Below are positions 1 to 10,924 of a stretch of DNA of 64,000 bases, in pieces. Origin of the DNA: Cladocopium goreaui. Its lineage: Eukaryota > Sar > Dinophyceae > Suessiales > Symbiodiniaceae. A program made the translations under genes and the position numbers. The notes under the pieces are model-generated. The model ran no database searches and was not told the DNA's origin. It saw only the letters and a list, made by a program, of their open reading frames with translations. The stretch spans positions 776,214-840,213 of the forward strand of contig CAMXCT020002668.1 of NCBI GenBank assembly GCA_947184155.2. The letters are read 5' to 3'. Each line of letters opens with the position of its first letter. The stretch's first letter is position 1.

Positions 1-1
1 A

Positions 2-1915
2 AACCTTGCTTTTGAGGCCGACGAAAACACCACGTTTGTCGTCAATGTTGGTGACTTTCTGCAGGTCACTGGTGAGTGCTCGCGCCGTGAGCGGCACACA
101 GAGTGGGATGATCTTTTCGATGATTCCCCCAAGAGGGGTCCATTCCTCGAAATTGCAGATCTCCGGAGTGGAATGGAGCCAAAGGTACAGAGTGAGTGCC
201 GTGCACTGTGGGATGGGCCGTCGTCCCCTTGTGATTTGAAAATCCACGTGGATTCTATGGCGGGGCACGTGTCCACGCAAGTGCTGGCCTCCAGCAAAAT
301 CCTTCTCAGCGACAGGCGTGAGCATCATGATGGGGTAGCAGCCATCAACTTGTTGAAGCTGCACTGTACTGAAGGTTCTTTGCGGCACGTTTCCTGGAGT
401 TTCTCTGTTTCGGGCGTGCCTCACACTGGGAAGTCTTCTCCTGGTCCCAGCGCTTTGTTGCCAGTGCATCCCAACTTCATGCAAGGGCGGTGTGACGAAG
501 ATGTTCCGAAGGTCATAGACATGTTCACACCAACACTGGTACAAAGGGATTACGCTTCCGGCCTCATTGAAAAATTCAGGCAGGAATGGCTCGGTAACAT
601 CCAGCCTAGTGGTGGCCTCAAAGTTGTGGATGTTGTGCTTGTTGGGTCTGCTGCTGTGGGGACGGCGCTGAAAAAGAATTCCGATCTTGACGTGTGCGTT
701 ATCTTCAACAGCGGAACACATGCAGAAAGGCTCTCTGCTTTGAGTGCGTTGGCTGCAAGCTTTGTGAAGAGCCATCCTGACTTCATGGTTGGGGAGGCCG
801 AGAAAGTGGTGACAGCACGTCTGGACACCCGAGGGGTGTTCCGCCTGCCACGAGAGGCCTTTGCTGCAGCGCTAGGTGGTACCGAAGCCTATCAGATTGT
901 CACCATCCAGGACAAGTACAACTGCTCCATAGACTTACTCCCGTGCATTCCCGTGAATTGTGTGCCCAGGGAGTATCAGCCTCAGATGAATCTGAGTGCC
1001 AATCCTGCAAAGGTTGCTTTCTTCCAGTCCCTGCCTGAAGCAGCTTGCCAAGCAATTGTGCTCCTGAAGCTGTGGTCATGTGGCGCATCTGCAAATGAGC
1101 TGTGCCGAGTCTATGAGAATGCGGCTGAACGGCGTTGGCCGCTGACAGACTGCAAGCTGAAGATTGCTGGATACCCGTTGTCAGTGCTTGCGGCGGCTGT
1201 CTGGGCTGGAAACAGGGACGCTGGCCTTGATCCCTCCCCTTCCCGCATTTTGGTTGATGTTCTGGCTATACTTGCATCTAGTGTGTCCAAACCACTGCTA
1301 GTGCTGCGGAATGGTACAGCAACATCTGCCGATGGACCTGCTACCGCCACGGAGGTCTTCCACCAGCTGGGAGTGAGGAGAAAGACAGAGCTTGAACCAT
1401 GCATCTTTGTCCAAGATGCATTTTATGATTGCTTGTTTTTCAAGGTAGGCCCCATGCCTTTAGACAAGATCCGAAGGCAAGCTGCTTCAACGTTCTTCCG
1501 AATTTCGACCACCTGCGACCTTGGCAGATCATTTCGCTGGTCCAACATTCTTGCATCTGGAAGCTCTGAGCACGAAGATGCTGCCATGATGCCGCAGAGG
1601 TACAGCCAGATATCTGGTAGAATGAACCAATTCGCTGGTTTAACCACCAAGAGTGTGTGCCCCCGACGGCATCCCTTGACACAAATTCATTTGGCAAGGC
1701 CATCTCGGTGCCATGAGTGTGAGACAGTCGTTTTCGGCGAGGAAGGCGTCATGTACGGATGCCCAAGTTGTCCCGGGCCCTTCCAAGTTAGATTGTGTTC
1801 GCGTTGCAAAGAAAGTGACTCGGAATTGCTGCTGGAACCATCTATGGCTGACCTCTTGCGGAGCCATGCTGGTATTCTTGACTTCGCTGCATCTATGTTG
1901 GCTGAGTTGGCTTAG
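2..1915 (+). CDS. Nucleotidyltransferase-fold protein (OAS / non-canonical poly(A) polymerase-like), 5' partial
   Basis: The frame is open from base 2 to the TAG ending at 1915, so the gene starts upstream of the window; the ATG at 173 is internal and residues before it (..NVGDFLQVTGE..) also read as protein. Numbering from 173, residues ~158-178 hold the Pol-beta signature VLVGSAAVGTAL..SDLDV: GS motif plus catalytic pair D171/D173. The third acidic residue is D254 in SIDLLPCIP, which resembles the FDVLPA motif of 2'-5' oligoadenylate synthases, followed by a helical segment (QAIVLLKLWS). Residues ~496-545 are a Cys/His module (CPRRH.., RCHEC, YGCPSC, LCSRC), probably a ZZ/C1-like zinc finger. 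Family knowledge: such enzymes add nucleotides to RNA or make oligonucleotide or cyclic-dinucleotide signals. Which of these applies is not visible. It has no visible intron over 1.9 kb, unlike everything downstream. Confidence 0.8.
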   Translation, partial: NLAFEADENTTFVVNVGDFLQVTGECSRRERHTEWDDLFDDSPKRGPFLEIADLRSGMEPKVQSECRALWDGPSSPCDLKIHVDSMAGHVSTQVLASSKILLSDRREHHDGVAAINLLKLHCTEGSLRHVSWSFSVSGVPHTGKSSPGPSALLPVHPNFMQGRCDEDVPKVIDMFTPTLVQRDYASGLIEKFRQEWLGNIQPSGGLKVVDVVLVGSAAVGTALKKNSDLDVCVIFNSGTHAERLSALSALAASFVKSHPDFMVGEAEKVVTARLDTRGVFRLPREAFAAALGGTEAYQIVTIQDKYNCSIDLLPCIPVNCVPREYQPQMNLSANPAKVAFFQSLPEAACQAIVLLKLWSCGASANELCRVYENAAERRWPLTDCKLKIAGYPLSVLAAAVWAGNRDAGLDPSPSRILVDVLAILASSVSKPLLVLRNGTATSADGPATATEVFHQLGVRRKTELEPCIFVQDAFYDCLFFKVGPMPLDKIRRQAASTFFRISTTCDLGRSFRWSNILASGSSEHEDAAMMPQRYSQISGRMNQFAGLTTKSVCPRRHPLTQIHLARPSRCHECETVVFGEEGVMYGCPSCPGPFQVRLCSRCKESDSELLLEPSMADLLRSHAGILDFAASMLAELA

Positions 1916-2631
1916 AGAATACTGTAGGGAGCGGCAGTGCATTGGAGAAAGTAGACTCGGAATCTGGAGCCTGATGTCTCGATTGGAAAGATTCCTTGAT
2001 GGCCCAGTCCCACAAACATCCGCAATGTTAAATATGTTAGAGTTGAGTAGAGTCGTAGGCTTGGTTGAACCTTGGTTTTAGTTTATGCTCCTGGGCCAAA
2101 TCAAAAGACATTTATGTTTCTTTCAGGACGGCTTAGATATACTACTATCAACTTCAGCATCTTGGAGCACATCGATTTGTCGATTATGGTCAGGGTGCAT
2201 GATCCTCTCTCAGGTGCCCAGATGTAAGTGGTGTTTCATAAATGCGTGTGACTGCAGCTAGTGCATTCGCCAGATGGCCAAAGAAATTCCCCATGTCCAC
2301 GATCTCGAGCAGAACGGCGAACATAGAAGTCATGCTGATGGCATACAAACAACACATATTGATAGATATTGATAGTAACCCTCAAAGGAACGTCATGCTG
2401 ATGACATACAAACATAGTAAATTTTCCTGTTTGTTTTTTTGATGGCTTTCATTAGTTTGATGACTGACTCACGCAATTCGTTCAACACTTTTAGGCATCC
2501 AACTATTCCAAACCAGCAAATTTCTAAATGATCCCAATATCCTGGTTAGTACTATCCCAAATTTCAGATTATTATCCCAATTATTCTATGTTAGTTGAAA
2601 ATTATACCAGCATATTTTCAAGGCCCTTCCG
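1916..2631. other. Intergenic region
   Basis: No convincing exon. It is AT-rich and contains two near-identical 20-odd bp direct repeats (gtcatgctgatg followed by catacaaac, at ~2328 and ~2391). It separates the intronless gene from the intron-rich genes. Confidence 0.5.
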
Positions 2632-2767
2632 AGAGTAGCTGTCTTCCAAGGTTGGGGATGCTGTCTGTCGCCTTCGCCGAGCTCTGGCCGTTGGATCCCT
2701 TGGATGGGGAGAACGAGGCGATCGAGAGAGATCGTTCTGGTGGTACCTGGGGCAGGGATACCCTCTG
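2632..2767 (+). CDS. Exon candidate ending at an introner-like element
   Basis: A GC-rich island preceded by a T-rich tract and TTTTCAAG, with a second possible acceptor CTTCCAAG ending at 2650. Two frames are open to the element's CTG|GTGAAC: one reads ALPRVAVFQGWG..., the other (from 2651) VGDAVCRLRRALAVG...WYLGQGYPL. No function recognised. The donor lies inside the TIR of the next element. Confidence 0.45.
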
Positions 2768-2866
2768 GTGAACTAACAGTTTGCAATGGAAAGATCCACC
2801 ATTTTTAATGGGAAAATCCACTATCAATGGCCATTTTCAATTGCTATGTTAGTTCACCAGAGGGTA
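2759..2866. mobile_element. Family A TIR element (introner-like), intact
   Basis: Ends are TACCCTCTGGTGAACTAAC and its reverse complement; the interior is a near-palindrome (ccatttttaatggg / ctatcaatggcc). Potential intron CTG|GTGAAC...CACCAGAG|GGTA, about 95 bp. No terminase or transposase, so it must be non-autonomous. Confidence 0.85.
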
Positions 2867-2898
2867 CTAAAGCTGATCGATTTTTGTTTTTTTTTTAA

Positions 2899-2988
2899 AT
2901 GGGGAATCCCCAAAACCATGGGTTTCAATACTAGAATGGTCTATATAATTTTGGATGATTTGGGGGCACCCCTAGGAAACCTCCATTT
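2899..2988. mobile_element. Family F dispersed element
   Basis: Begins aatggggaatccccaaaacc and ends ggcacccctaggaaacctccat; almost identical to the copy at 49975-50070 (same internal catgggtttcaatact and tataattttggatgatttg). Confidence 0.7.
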
Positions 2989-3977
2989 GATTCATTTGAC
3001 AGATGCTTTGTTGGGACATTCTCCGATTTACCCTGTGGGAATCTAACCGTTTGCCATGGCAAACGATGGAAAATGGCCAGGTTTCATAGGTACGTCTCTA
3101 AGCCATTTACACGTGAGTAATTTTCCACAACCATGTCACAGGTTGCAACAGGAAAATGATAATGTCCATAACTATGTTAAATTACCCCACATAAAATTTA
3201 AATCACAATATCAACCTACCCTTCACACATCTTTACTCAGGCGTGGATAAAGGCGCCCGTCCTTGGTCTATGTTGCACCTTCAAAATATATGAGTGACGG
3301 TAAAATGGTTGAACACCACTCACTATAGAATTGCAGAAACCCTTTTGTCAGATGTGCATGAAACACTGCAAAGCGATAGGGCCCCCTTCCAACAGGGACA
3401 ATGGCACAAAACACTGGAACGTGATACCCAAAAAACGATAACCGATAGTAAATAAGACAATAGCAACTACTGAGATGTAAAGGATTGTGATGGGAACTCA
3501 TATAGATATACCTGCCAGATCCTGCCAGAAATCCAAGCGTTAGCCTATAAAGCAAGTTACCAGTGTACGTGGCCCCTTCATGTGGTTGGTTGGGTTTTGA
3601 TTGCCTGGTTGATTGGTGGCCGATGTATCAAGCCAGGATTCTAAAATAGCAACCAGTTGAATTCATTCGGGTGGTCCCCAAAATAGTGACTATTTTAGTA
3701 TCACCCACAATGTGGGCCCCCCCAGTTGTGTGTTGTTGGTTTATATTGGTTTATAAACGCCAGTATCTATAGTTGCAAGTACCACAAACCATAGTGAAAT
3801 TGGAATTATTTGCACCAACTTAGCTATCGCAAAGTGGAGCCCCACTTTGCACAATCCTTCAATATATATATATATACATATCATATATCATATATATATA
3901 TATAAATATGATATATATATATCTATCACCCATGATCCTTCCATTCGTTTCCTTCATCCCTCCAGTTCACCCATCAG
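2989..3977. other. Non-coding stretch with AT microsatellite
   Basis: No exon with matching AG/GT signals was seen. Positions ~3860-3925 are a (TA)n-type microsatellite interrupted by catatcatat. Probably intron or spacer. Confidence 0.4.
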
Positions 3978-4043
3978 GCCTTTTGGTTGGCTCTGGCCGA
4001 GGCGGCCGCCGCCAAGTCTTTGGCTGGCCAGCTGAGCGCCGCA
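3978..4043 (+). CDS. Exon candidate, Ala-rich
   Basis: Follows CACCCATCAG; reads AFWLALAEAAAAKSLAGQLSAA in phase 0, and GTAGCT after 4043 gives a phase that matches the next exon at 5810. A longer end at 4057 (GTTCGG) is possible. Composition suggests an amphipathic helix. First exon of an unidentified + strand gene. Confidence 0.6.
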
Positions 4044-4057
4044 GTAGCTTGGCGAAG

Positions 4058-5694
4058 GTTCGGTCAACCAACTGACATTCATAAGCTTAATTTATGGATT
4101 AAATAAGTTAAGTAACTAGGTTTAGTAACTAGGTTTTAATTAAGTAGTTAATTTATGTCACTTTACGGGTTTAGTAAACTTAGTGAAGTATAATAACTAG
4201 GGTTAAAGAACTTTCTGGTTAAAACGAGGAGCTAGGGTTAAAGAAGTAACGTATTTAAGAGGCCATAAGGTTGGTGTACGCCTGGGGTTGTTGGTGATTG
4301 TACTATATCGTAACATATCGTAACTATAATGAAATAAAAAGGTTTTGAGTTTTGACTGACAAATCGATGGAGTTCACCCATAAAAGAAGAATTTGTTTGT
4401 TTGACTTCGCAAAAACGTGATTCAAAAGTGGGAGTCGAAAAAGAAGGTCTTTGCCAAAGGAACATGATCAAATCGGGCATGAAACCAATGAAACCTAGCG
4501 AAATTGAGGGTTTACCCATGAAATGTGATGAACTATGGGGATGCAAGAAATAAAGAACTGGAGTTTGAAGACAAAACAACATCATTATGGTGATTTTGAG
4601 ATTATTCAAGGCCAAAAATAGATAAACATAGGCTTAGCAAGTCCCTTGATGGAATTGTTCAGTTCAATTCCCGGGATGGTCCCAGGGTAGCGGAAGATTG
4701 GGTGCCACGACTTAGTGACTTTCGATTGAAGGGATTCATCCCCATTCCCAGTAGTTGCAATGATATACAGTGTACATATATATTATATATGTATAATATA
4801 TATATATATATGTATGTATTATATATATATACAAAGACCCACAATGATTGTGGGCTTTATCAAATCACATTCCCCGTTTTTTTTTGTTTTATTTCAGTAA
4901 GCATGCCCTCTTGAAAAGGACAACAACTCTATCCACCGTGTCAACTCATTTTCTTTAGGTACTGCTGAATCTCCTGGTATATAACACTAAAATTCCCTAT
5001 TAAACTTGTAATATTTGGAGTAGGCATATTAATGCACACACACACAAATCCATTCTTCGTTGTTTCAATGGCCAGATCACAATTTTTCATGGTTGAATCG
5101 CAATTTTTCACTGTTGTTGATGGTAAAATCACTGTCTTTCACGCTTCACCACGGTTCACTAGCAGATGAACCCCCCATTGAATCCCTGTTATTCCAGTGG
5201 TATGTCACAAGCTACCAATACTATGAAGATTATTTGGTATAACCGTATAACCAGTAATAAACCACACGGATATACCACTATAGTCGTCTCCAAGAGAATA
5301 GAACAGTAATTTCCTACTGGCTTGATGATTTATTTTTTTTAGAAATCTTTTCGGGGGACTATATACCAAATCTGTACCCATAATATCCTTGGTTATCCTG
5401 TGGTATTTTAACAGTCTGCTATGGACATTCATTTTCTTTGATATAACATAAATCATCGAACGAAAAAAGGGCCATTTTCCATAGGGTCAAAGTACCAGAG
5501 GATCCATATCTACGGTACCACCATCCATAGTATACCACCAAATATAATATATGAAGATTGCTACAATGTGGGCTTCCCCAGTTGTGTTTGTTGGTTTCTA
5601 AACCAACACGTGAAATTGGAGTTTTTTTCGTGGCCCCCAACTGAAGGTTTTCGTGGCCCCCAACGGGACCCTTGCGAAATCCCAAGTCTTTATG
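4058..5694. other. Probable intron
   Basis: AT-rich with multiple stops in all frames; contains a TTAAGTTAAGTAACTAGG-like low-complexity tract (~4090-4240) and a (TA)n microsatellite at ~4758-4834. No family A copy. Confidence 0.45.
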
Positions 5695-5795
5695 CTTAAA
5701 TCACCATTTTTCCATCATTTTCCATCATTTTCCCATCATTTTCCCACCATTTTCCCAGCATTTCATCACTTTCCCACCATTTTTCATGGTGACAT
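5695..5795. repeat. CCATCATTTTC tandem repeat
   Basis: About nine degenerate copies of an 11-12 bp unit (ccatcattttcc / ccaccattttcc), directly upstream of the next exon, where it also serves as a pyrimidine-rich tract before the acceptor. Confidence 0.7.
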
Positions 5796-5809
5796 CTCCA
5801 ACTTCCCAG

Positions 5810-5923
5810 GATGCGGCCAACTGCGGGGTGGCCTTTGCAGCCACTCAGCTGCCAGCGGAGCAGTTGACGGCGGCCTTGCAGCTGTCGAAGTATGCAGAGG
5901 ACGGGCCGCCCCCAGTCGATAGC
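5810..5923 (+). CDS. Exon candidate, Ala/Leu-rich helical
   Basis: Acceptor AACTTCCCAG; frame DAANCGVAFAATQLPAEQL.. is open and phase-matches the previous exon when that ends at GTAGCT. Donor GTTCGG after 5923 (or GTTGAG after 5928). Strong GC contrast with flanks. Alternating Ala/Leu suggests helical repeats; a RAP/FAST-kinase or octotricopeptide-type repeat protein is only a guess. Confidence 0.65.
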
Positions 5924-6568
5924 GTTCGGTTGAGAAGTGACTGAATTCCGATGGGGTTTAGTGGCACCAACTATAGTAGATATTTAAGTATGGTAGATAT
6001 ATGTAGATATAACTATGGTAGATATAACTATGTAGATATAACTATGGTATAGATTCAGATATAACTATAGTTAATGGGGTTTATACACCAACTTATAAGT
6101 GTATAAGATGATATAAGCAACCAAAGATTGGATTTACTGGAACCAAGGTTGGGAACTGGTGAGTGGCTGCAGGTTTCTTTTCGACCAGTTGTGAATGGGA
6201 TTAGCCACGAATCGGGGCTAACTGTTAACGAGGGTTACCCAGCGCAGTTTCTAAGTTGGATAATCCTCGAAGTGGTGGAAATCAATGGACTGTTACATAG
6301 CCATGGTTTTGCCATGGCCCTAATCGAAATAGATGGTAAACACCGAACTTAAAAAAGTCGGGTGGATCTTTCCATGGCTATGTTAGTCATAACCAGATGG
6401 TAAGAAATGTGAGATATGAGATATCACTTATATGAGTTGGTCTGAAAATGGGATATACCATCAAATAGCAATTTTAATGGGACAAATGGTGATAAACCAA
6501 AGGGTTTGGAGGTACTCGTATCCGATTTTGATGCAAAGCCATACAACCAACATGATATTTGGGGTACT
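5924..6568. other. Probable intron with degenerate repeat pieces
   Basis: AT-rich; 6000-6060 is an irregular tatggtagatataac repeat. At ~6360-6405 lies a 3' fragment of a family A element (ccatggctatgttagtcataaccag). No exon seen. Confidence 0.4.
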
Positions 6569-6672
6569 TACCCTCTGGTGAACTAACATAGCAATTGAAA
6601 ATTGCCATTTATAGTGGATTTTCCCATTAAAAATGGTGATTTTCCATTGCTATGTTAGTTCACCAGAGGGTA
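6569..6672. mobile_element. Family A TIR element, intact
   Basis: Perfect TIRs (TACCCTCTGGTGAACTAAC...), nearly identical to the copy at 24125-24228, including gtggattttcccatta. Flanks are not coding here, so it probably lies within a larger intron. Confidence 0.85.
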
Positions 6673-6906
6673 GGTTTGTTTGAACATGCAGCATTAAACC
6701 CCAATTTATTACAGTACGGCCGTGAAAACCGGGAGATGAAAGAAGAATATGTGAGGATTTACAGCAACCGATTTCATTCGCAAACCAAAAGAACTTGGAT
6801 GAAGCTGATATAGCAGCTATCACTTGAATTAAATGACTAACAGTGACTATCAGATTTGTGACTGAATAAATCACTGGCAAACCGATTTTTCTTTGGCATC
6901 GCCGAG

Positions 6907-6999
6907 GATGTGGATCTCTCCCCTCAGACGTGTTGCGCCCTGCTGCTGACGCACGGCTACGCGGGCCTATGGGCGCCGCGGTTCCTGGAGGCGTCATGC
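6907..6999 (+). CDS. Exon candidate of the 4-10 kb gene
   Basis: GC-rich block; reads DVDLSPQTCCALLLTHGYAG..FLEASC. A T-rich tract and GCCGAG acceptor precede it; GTCATG after 6999 leaves phase 0, matching both neighbours. Helical-repeat-like composition; no family recognised. Confidence 0.55.
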
Positions 7000-7890
7000 G
7001 TCATGTACTTGGAGGACAACTTGGTTTTTTTTAGCATAATTAAACATAAGTTAGGTGTATATAGTGTATGTCATATCAAGTTGGTGAGTTATATACTTAC
7101 TTGTGCTAAACGTAGGGAATGAGGGAAAGATCCACTGGCTACCTATCAATAATCCCAGCAACCCCCATTGCCGTCCATTCCCTACGTTTAGCACCAGTAA
7201 TTAAGCATAAGTTAGGTGTATACAGTGTATACCTCCAACAAGGTTTTGGGTTTATGGTGGGGGTTATATCGAACTAGTTGATAACCATCGTGAGTTCATA
7301 GCTATCTTGGAGGATCACTCCACTTCAACCATGCATATGTGGGATTATGTATATCTTATTTGCTCAGAATTCGATATGATACATGGCATAATACAATGAT
7401 TATATACTATATAGAAACCTATCTGAGATCATCCGCCCAGGCAATGACCAAGCAGATACCTGACCTGCTATGGCAAGCGACTGATAGACACGAGGCTGCT
7501 TTTAGTGGCAAAGATCCACAGAAAGCTGTGATTCAAGGATTATACCTGCAGAAAGTGTTTCAAGAAGGGTAGATCCCTGACAATTTTCAGAATATTTCAA
7601 TCATTTCATTCGCCTTGCCATAAGACGTTACAAGTTGGCTATGGGGACGTTTGTAGAAATGCCTTGCTTAGGATTCTATGCTAATATGATCTACACATAT
7701 GTGATCAATATATGATCTTTCTACTCTTATCATTGGTATCAATTATATATAAATAATTATATATATATACATATATATATATCACCATTATATATATATA
7801 TATCACCATTATATATATATGTATATCACCATTATATGTATATATATATATATGTATATCACTAGGTGATTTCTCGTTTTTTGTTCCTAG
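7000..7890. other. Probable intron with AT microsatellite
   Basis: No exon seen. Contains a duplicated taattaagcataagttaggtg motif (~7038 and ~7199) and, at ~7740-7862, a (TA)n tract broken by regularly spaced atcaccatta. Confidence 0.45.
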
Positions 7891-8023
7891 GCATTTCCCT
7901 ACCCCCACCACCTCCAAGGCATCGTCTGTCGCTGGGCCCTGGCCACTTACCTCTCCGGCGGCCGCCTCAGCGAGCCTCTCCGGGAGGCCGTGGCGTCGCA
8001 TGTGCTGCGCCAGGCGCAGCTGG
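7891..8023 (+). CDS. Exon candidate, helical
   Basis: Very good acceptor (TTTTTTGTTCCTAG). Frame 0 reads AFPYPHHLQGIVCRWALATY.. to ..SHVLRQAQL; the other frames are Pro/Arg-rich and less plausible. Donor either GTGCTG after 8001 (phase-matched to 8685) or GTTCAA after 8023. Confidence 0.65.
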
Positions 8024-8684
8024 GTTCAACGAAAAAGGGGGGAAGGAACTCACAAAAACCAGGGTGAACTGGAAAAACTGATGTTGGTTCTGTTGGTGAC
8101 TGTGACTAGAAATGGGGAGGTTTCGCATTTTTCGGGCGAAAAGGTGTGGGTCAAGTGGAAGCGGGGATTTGAAACAGCCGAAAATGGGGGTTCACCAATG
8201 AAAGCGGTAGGATAACCAGGGAAAAACCAGGTTGAAGCACAAAAGTCGGGTCGACGCAGCAACCACATGGGGTTTAGGCAAAAAAGTGATAGGTTACCCC
8301 AAGAAGATGGTGGGTTGAGCCAACCATGAACTTGGGCTTATGCAGTAAACAGGCAAACACATGAGTCTTAACCAACAAAGCTTGTGGTTTAGCCGGGAAA
8401 AAATGGTTATGATCAGATGATCTCATGAAACTTGTGGTTTTGGCAAGAAAACAGGGTGGGACGAGTCTGACACTGATGACTTGGATCTTCCCAGACTCGG
8501 TATGGCTTTCTAGTCCCAGAAATACCGGTATACCCCAGAATATCACTTTGATGATCATCTATTATCCACAATATACAAGTATTTTGGTGTAAAAAAAATT
8601 ATCCCAGAATTGTCAGTATCCCAAGAATTATCTCATCCACGGAATTTTGGGATATTTTTTTAAAAGCAATTTCGTGATACACAG

Positions 8685-8801
8685 CATCGCCAGGCGAAGG
8701 CCCTCGAGGCGGGGGAAACTCGGCGTAGCCGGGGTCTGCAGATTCGAGTAGCCCTGTCCCGGTTTCAGCCACAGAATTCTTGGAATCTGATTTTCCCTCG
8801 G
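8685..8801 (+). CDS. Exon candidate interrupted by an introner-like element
   Basis: Acceptor GATACACAG; frame 0 (HRQAKALEAGETRRSRG.. QNSWNLIFPR) stays open for 39 codons exactly to CGG|GTAAAC inside the next element and resumes in phase at 8897. Confidence 0.6.
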
Positions 8802-8900
8802 GTAAACTAACATGAATATGGAAAGATCCACCATTTTTAATGGGTAAATCCAGTATAAATGGTCATTTTCAATAGCTATATGTTAGTTTACCGGAGGGTA
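8794..8900. mobile_element. Family A TIR element inside an ORF
   Basis: Left end ttccctcgggtaaactaac (slightly diverged), right end gttagtttaccggagggta. Removing 8802-8896 (GT...AG, 95 bp) joins open frames on both sides. Confidence 0.8.
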
Positions 8901-9043
8901 TTATCTTAATCCAATTAATCAAATCCTCCGTTCAATGGATCTTGCGAAAAAAAAACCAACTGGGGGATAGTCAGGGTCATAATGTCGTCCCCCAATATGT
9001 CGATTCAAAGCAACTATTTCCGGTTAAATTTACATATGTTTGA
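8897..9043 (+). CDS. Continuation of the 8685 exon after the element
   Basis: In the phase set by splicing out the element the frame reads GIILIQLIKSSVQWILRKK.. for 48 codons to TGA at 9041. The real end may be an earlier donor. Lower GC than typical exons here, so the 3' part may be intronic. Confidence 0.4.
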   Translation, partial: GIILIQLIKSSVQWILRKKNQLGDSQGHNVVPQYVDSKQLFPVKFTYV

Positions 9044-9357
9044 TGCAACAGAAAAGTGGGTGTGTTTTTTTCCCAATTTTTGCTGATTAAATCTCAATGT
9101 GTCACTGCAAAACACCGTTTTTTTGCAGGTCAAGCCCCCCATTTCTGGGCGAAACAAAGACATGATTTGAGCAGTGTTCCAAACCCCGGTTGGGTGATGA
9201 TTAATTCGGGGATTATACTGACCAACATCTCGTTTTTTTTTTGCAAATCCATGAGCGGAGGATCCCGATGAACCAATCAGCATAAAGCGACGATTAAACG
9301 GGCTTTTGAACACTGCGCATTTTGGTCGCTGACCACATCAGTTACTTGTTGCTGCAG

Positions 9358-9455
9358 GCTGGTGACGAATCGGATGAAGCGTCTTTGATTGCTTCGTGCT
9401 CGGGGGCTCAGGAACGAAACTGCGGCCTCTGGCCATTGAAGCAGCAAGAATTCAG
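9358..9455 (+). CDS. Exon candidate
   Basis: Acceptor TTGTTGCTGCAG, donor GTGTTT. Only one of three frames is open: AGDESDEASLIASCSG..KQQEF. Ends in phase 2, which matches the next exon. Confidence 0.6.
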
Positions 9456-10178
9456 GTGTTTCAAATCTTAGCCAAAAACAAATCAGAACGGGGATGTCAA
9501 GTCTCACAAGTGAAGAACTGGATTTAACTAAGCAAAATGGGAGGATTCAGTCTCAGGATCTGAGCAGTAATCTTTGTCACTTAGGGAGCGAAGTTTGGGA
9601 TTGAACCTTCAAACATGAGGATGTGAGTAAGAATGGGAGACCACCGGAATCTGACTTTGACCTCTTGAACCATATCTACCTGGCGAATCCAAAAATTCCA
9701 AAGGAGTCCGTCATGGCTCGCTGATGAGGAAATAACCTTTAAACATGAGTTAAGTTTGTAGATCGACCTTGTTGCTACTTCAATCCCCACATTTGTTCAA
9801 TCCTATATTTGAATTACTCCAAGTCCCATTGTTCATTCAAATCCTTTTTTATACTTCAACCAACAAAAATAATTCATAGGTGGTTTACCATCAAAAATGG
9901 GTTGAATCATCCCCTATCAGCCAGCGTCCCATCTCAAACCCCAGTAAAACCATCCGGAAACCCGGAGAATCATCCCGCTATAAGTTAATCGATGTTAAAT
10001 ATCGAATGGTATATTATTATATTATATTATACTATATTATATATATATTCCATTTTTTGATGGTGATAATCAATCTTGAATCATGTTCCATTATACATTC
10101 CAATTGTTGGTTGGATCCCAATGTTTCACCATATTTCAGCATATTTCAGAAGCAAAACCTATGAAACATAGCACCCAG

Positions 10179-10254
10179 GTCAGGGTGCGGCCGCCCTACT
10201 GGTGCCCGAGATGAGTACAGGCGCCCTACTGGAACCCAAAAGCAGCAGAAAAGG
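10179..10254 (+). CDS. Exon candidate
   Basis: Acceptor GCACCCAG, donor GTGAAG. The phase-matched frame reads SGCGRPTGARDEYRRPTGTQ..; an alternative (QGAAALLVPEMSTG..) is also open. The DNA holds a short internal repeat (gcgccctactgg). Confidence 0.5.
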
Positions 10255-10553
10255 GTGAAGAATGGTGGTTTTGACCGGTGAATTCACAATGATTTGGGAT
10301 TTCACCAGCAGAAATTGGGAGAAAATCATGTCGAACATGGGGATTTAGTGGTTGTTGAACTATGAACTAATGGAGATTTATATTGAATCCATGAATCATG
10401 GATTTGTGATTAGAGACCCACTTACTATATGGATTTATAACCAACAAAATCATTATGGCAAGATGTTTTTGACATGGGAGTTTATGGATATATATAGTTG
10501 TTTCATAATCAACAGCATGATATTTGAGGTTGTCTGAAAATGGTTAGTCTAAG

Positions 10554-10629
10554 GGCAACCCCTTCACCCCTGAGTGAAGCGTTCCTCCAAGAGATGCAGC
10601 GTTCCCTACGAAGACGCCGAAGACTATAG
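10554..10629 (+). CDS. Possible terminal exon of the 4-10 kb gene
   Basis: After CTAAG the frame ATPSPLSEAFLQEMQRSL RRRR.. runs to TAG at 10627. Basic C-terminus. The acceptor is weak, so this is tentative. Confidence 0.35.
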
Positions 10630-10924
10630 AATTTCAAGTTGCCTCGTTTTAAGGTTTAAAAAAAATAGTGCACCAAGAAGTAGTATTGCCCTGTTGGAAT
10701 GCTTTTTGTCAACTGACGGCAGAGGGGTGTTGGGCACAACCACTTGTGAAGCCTTTATTTCCATACGAGGGTTGTTTTGGTACATTTTGAGCACCTTCCA
10801 CCTGCAGTTCATCCTTTCGTTGCCATTTCTGGTTCATTTCCTTTTCTGTTTGTAATCAGAACATGCATGCGCTTAGCTAAACATAGTTAAACCATGTGAA
10901 ATCAGTTTGGGGGGACAGGCGTCC

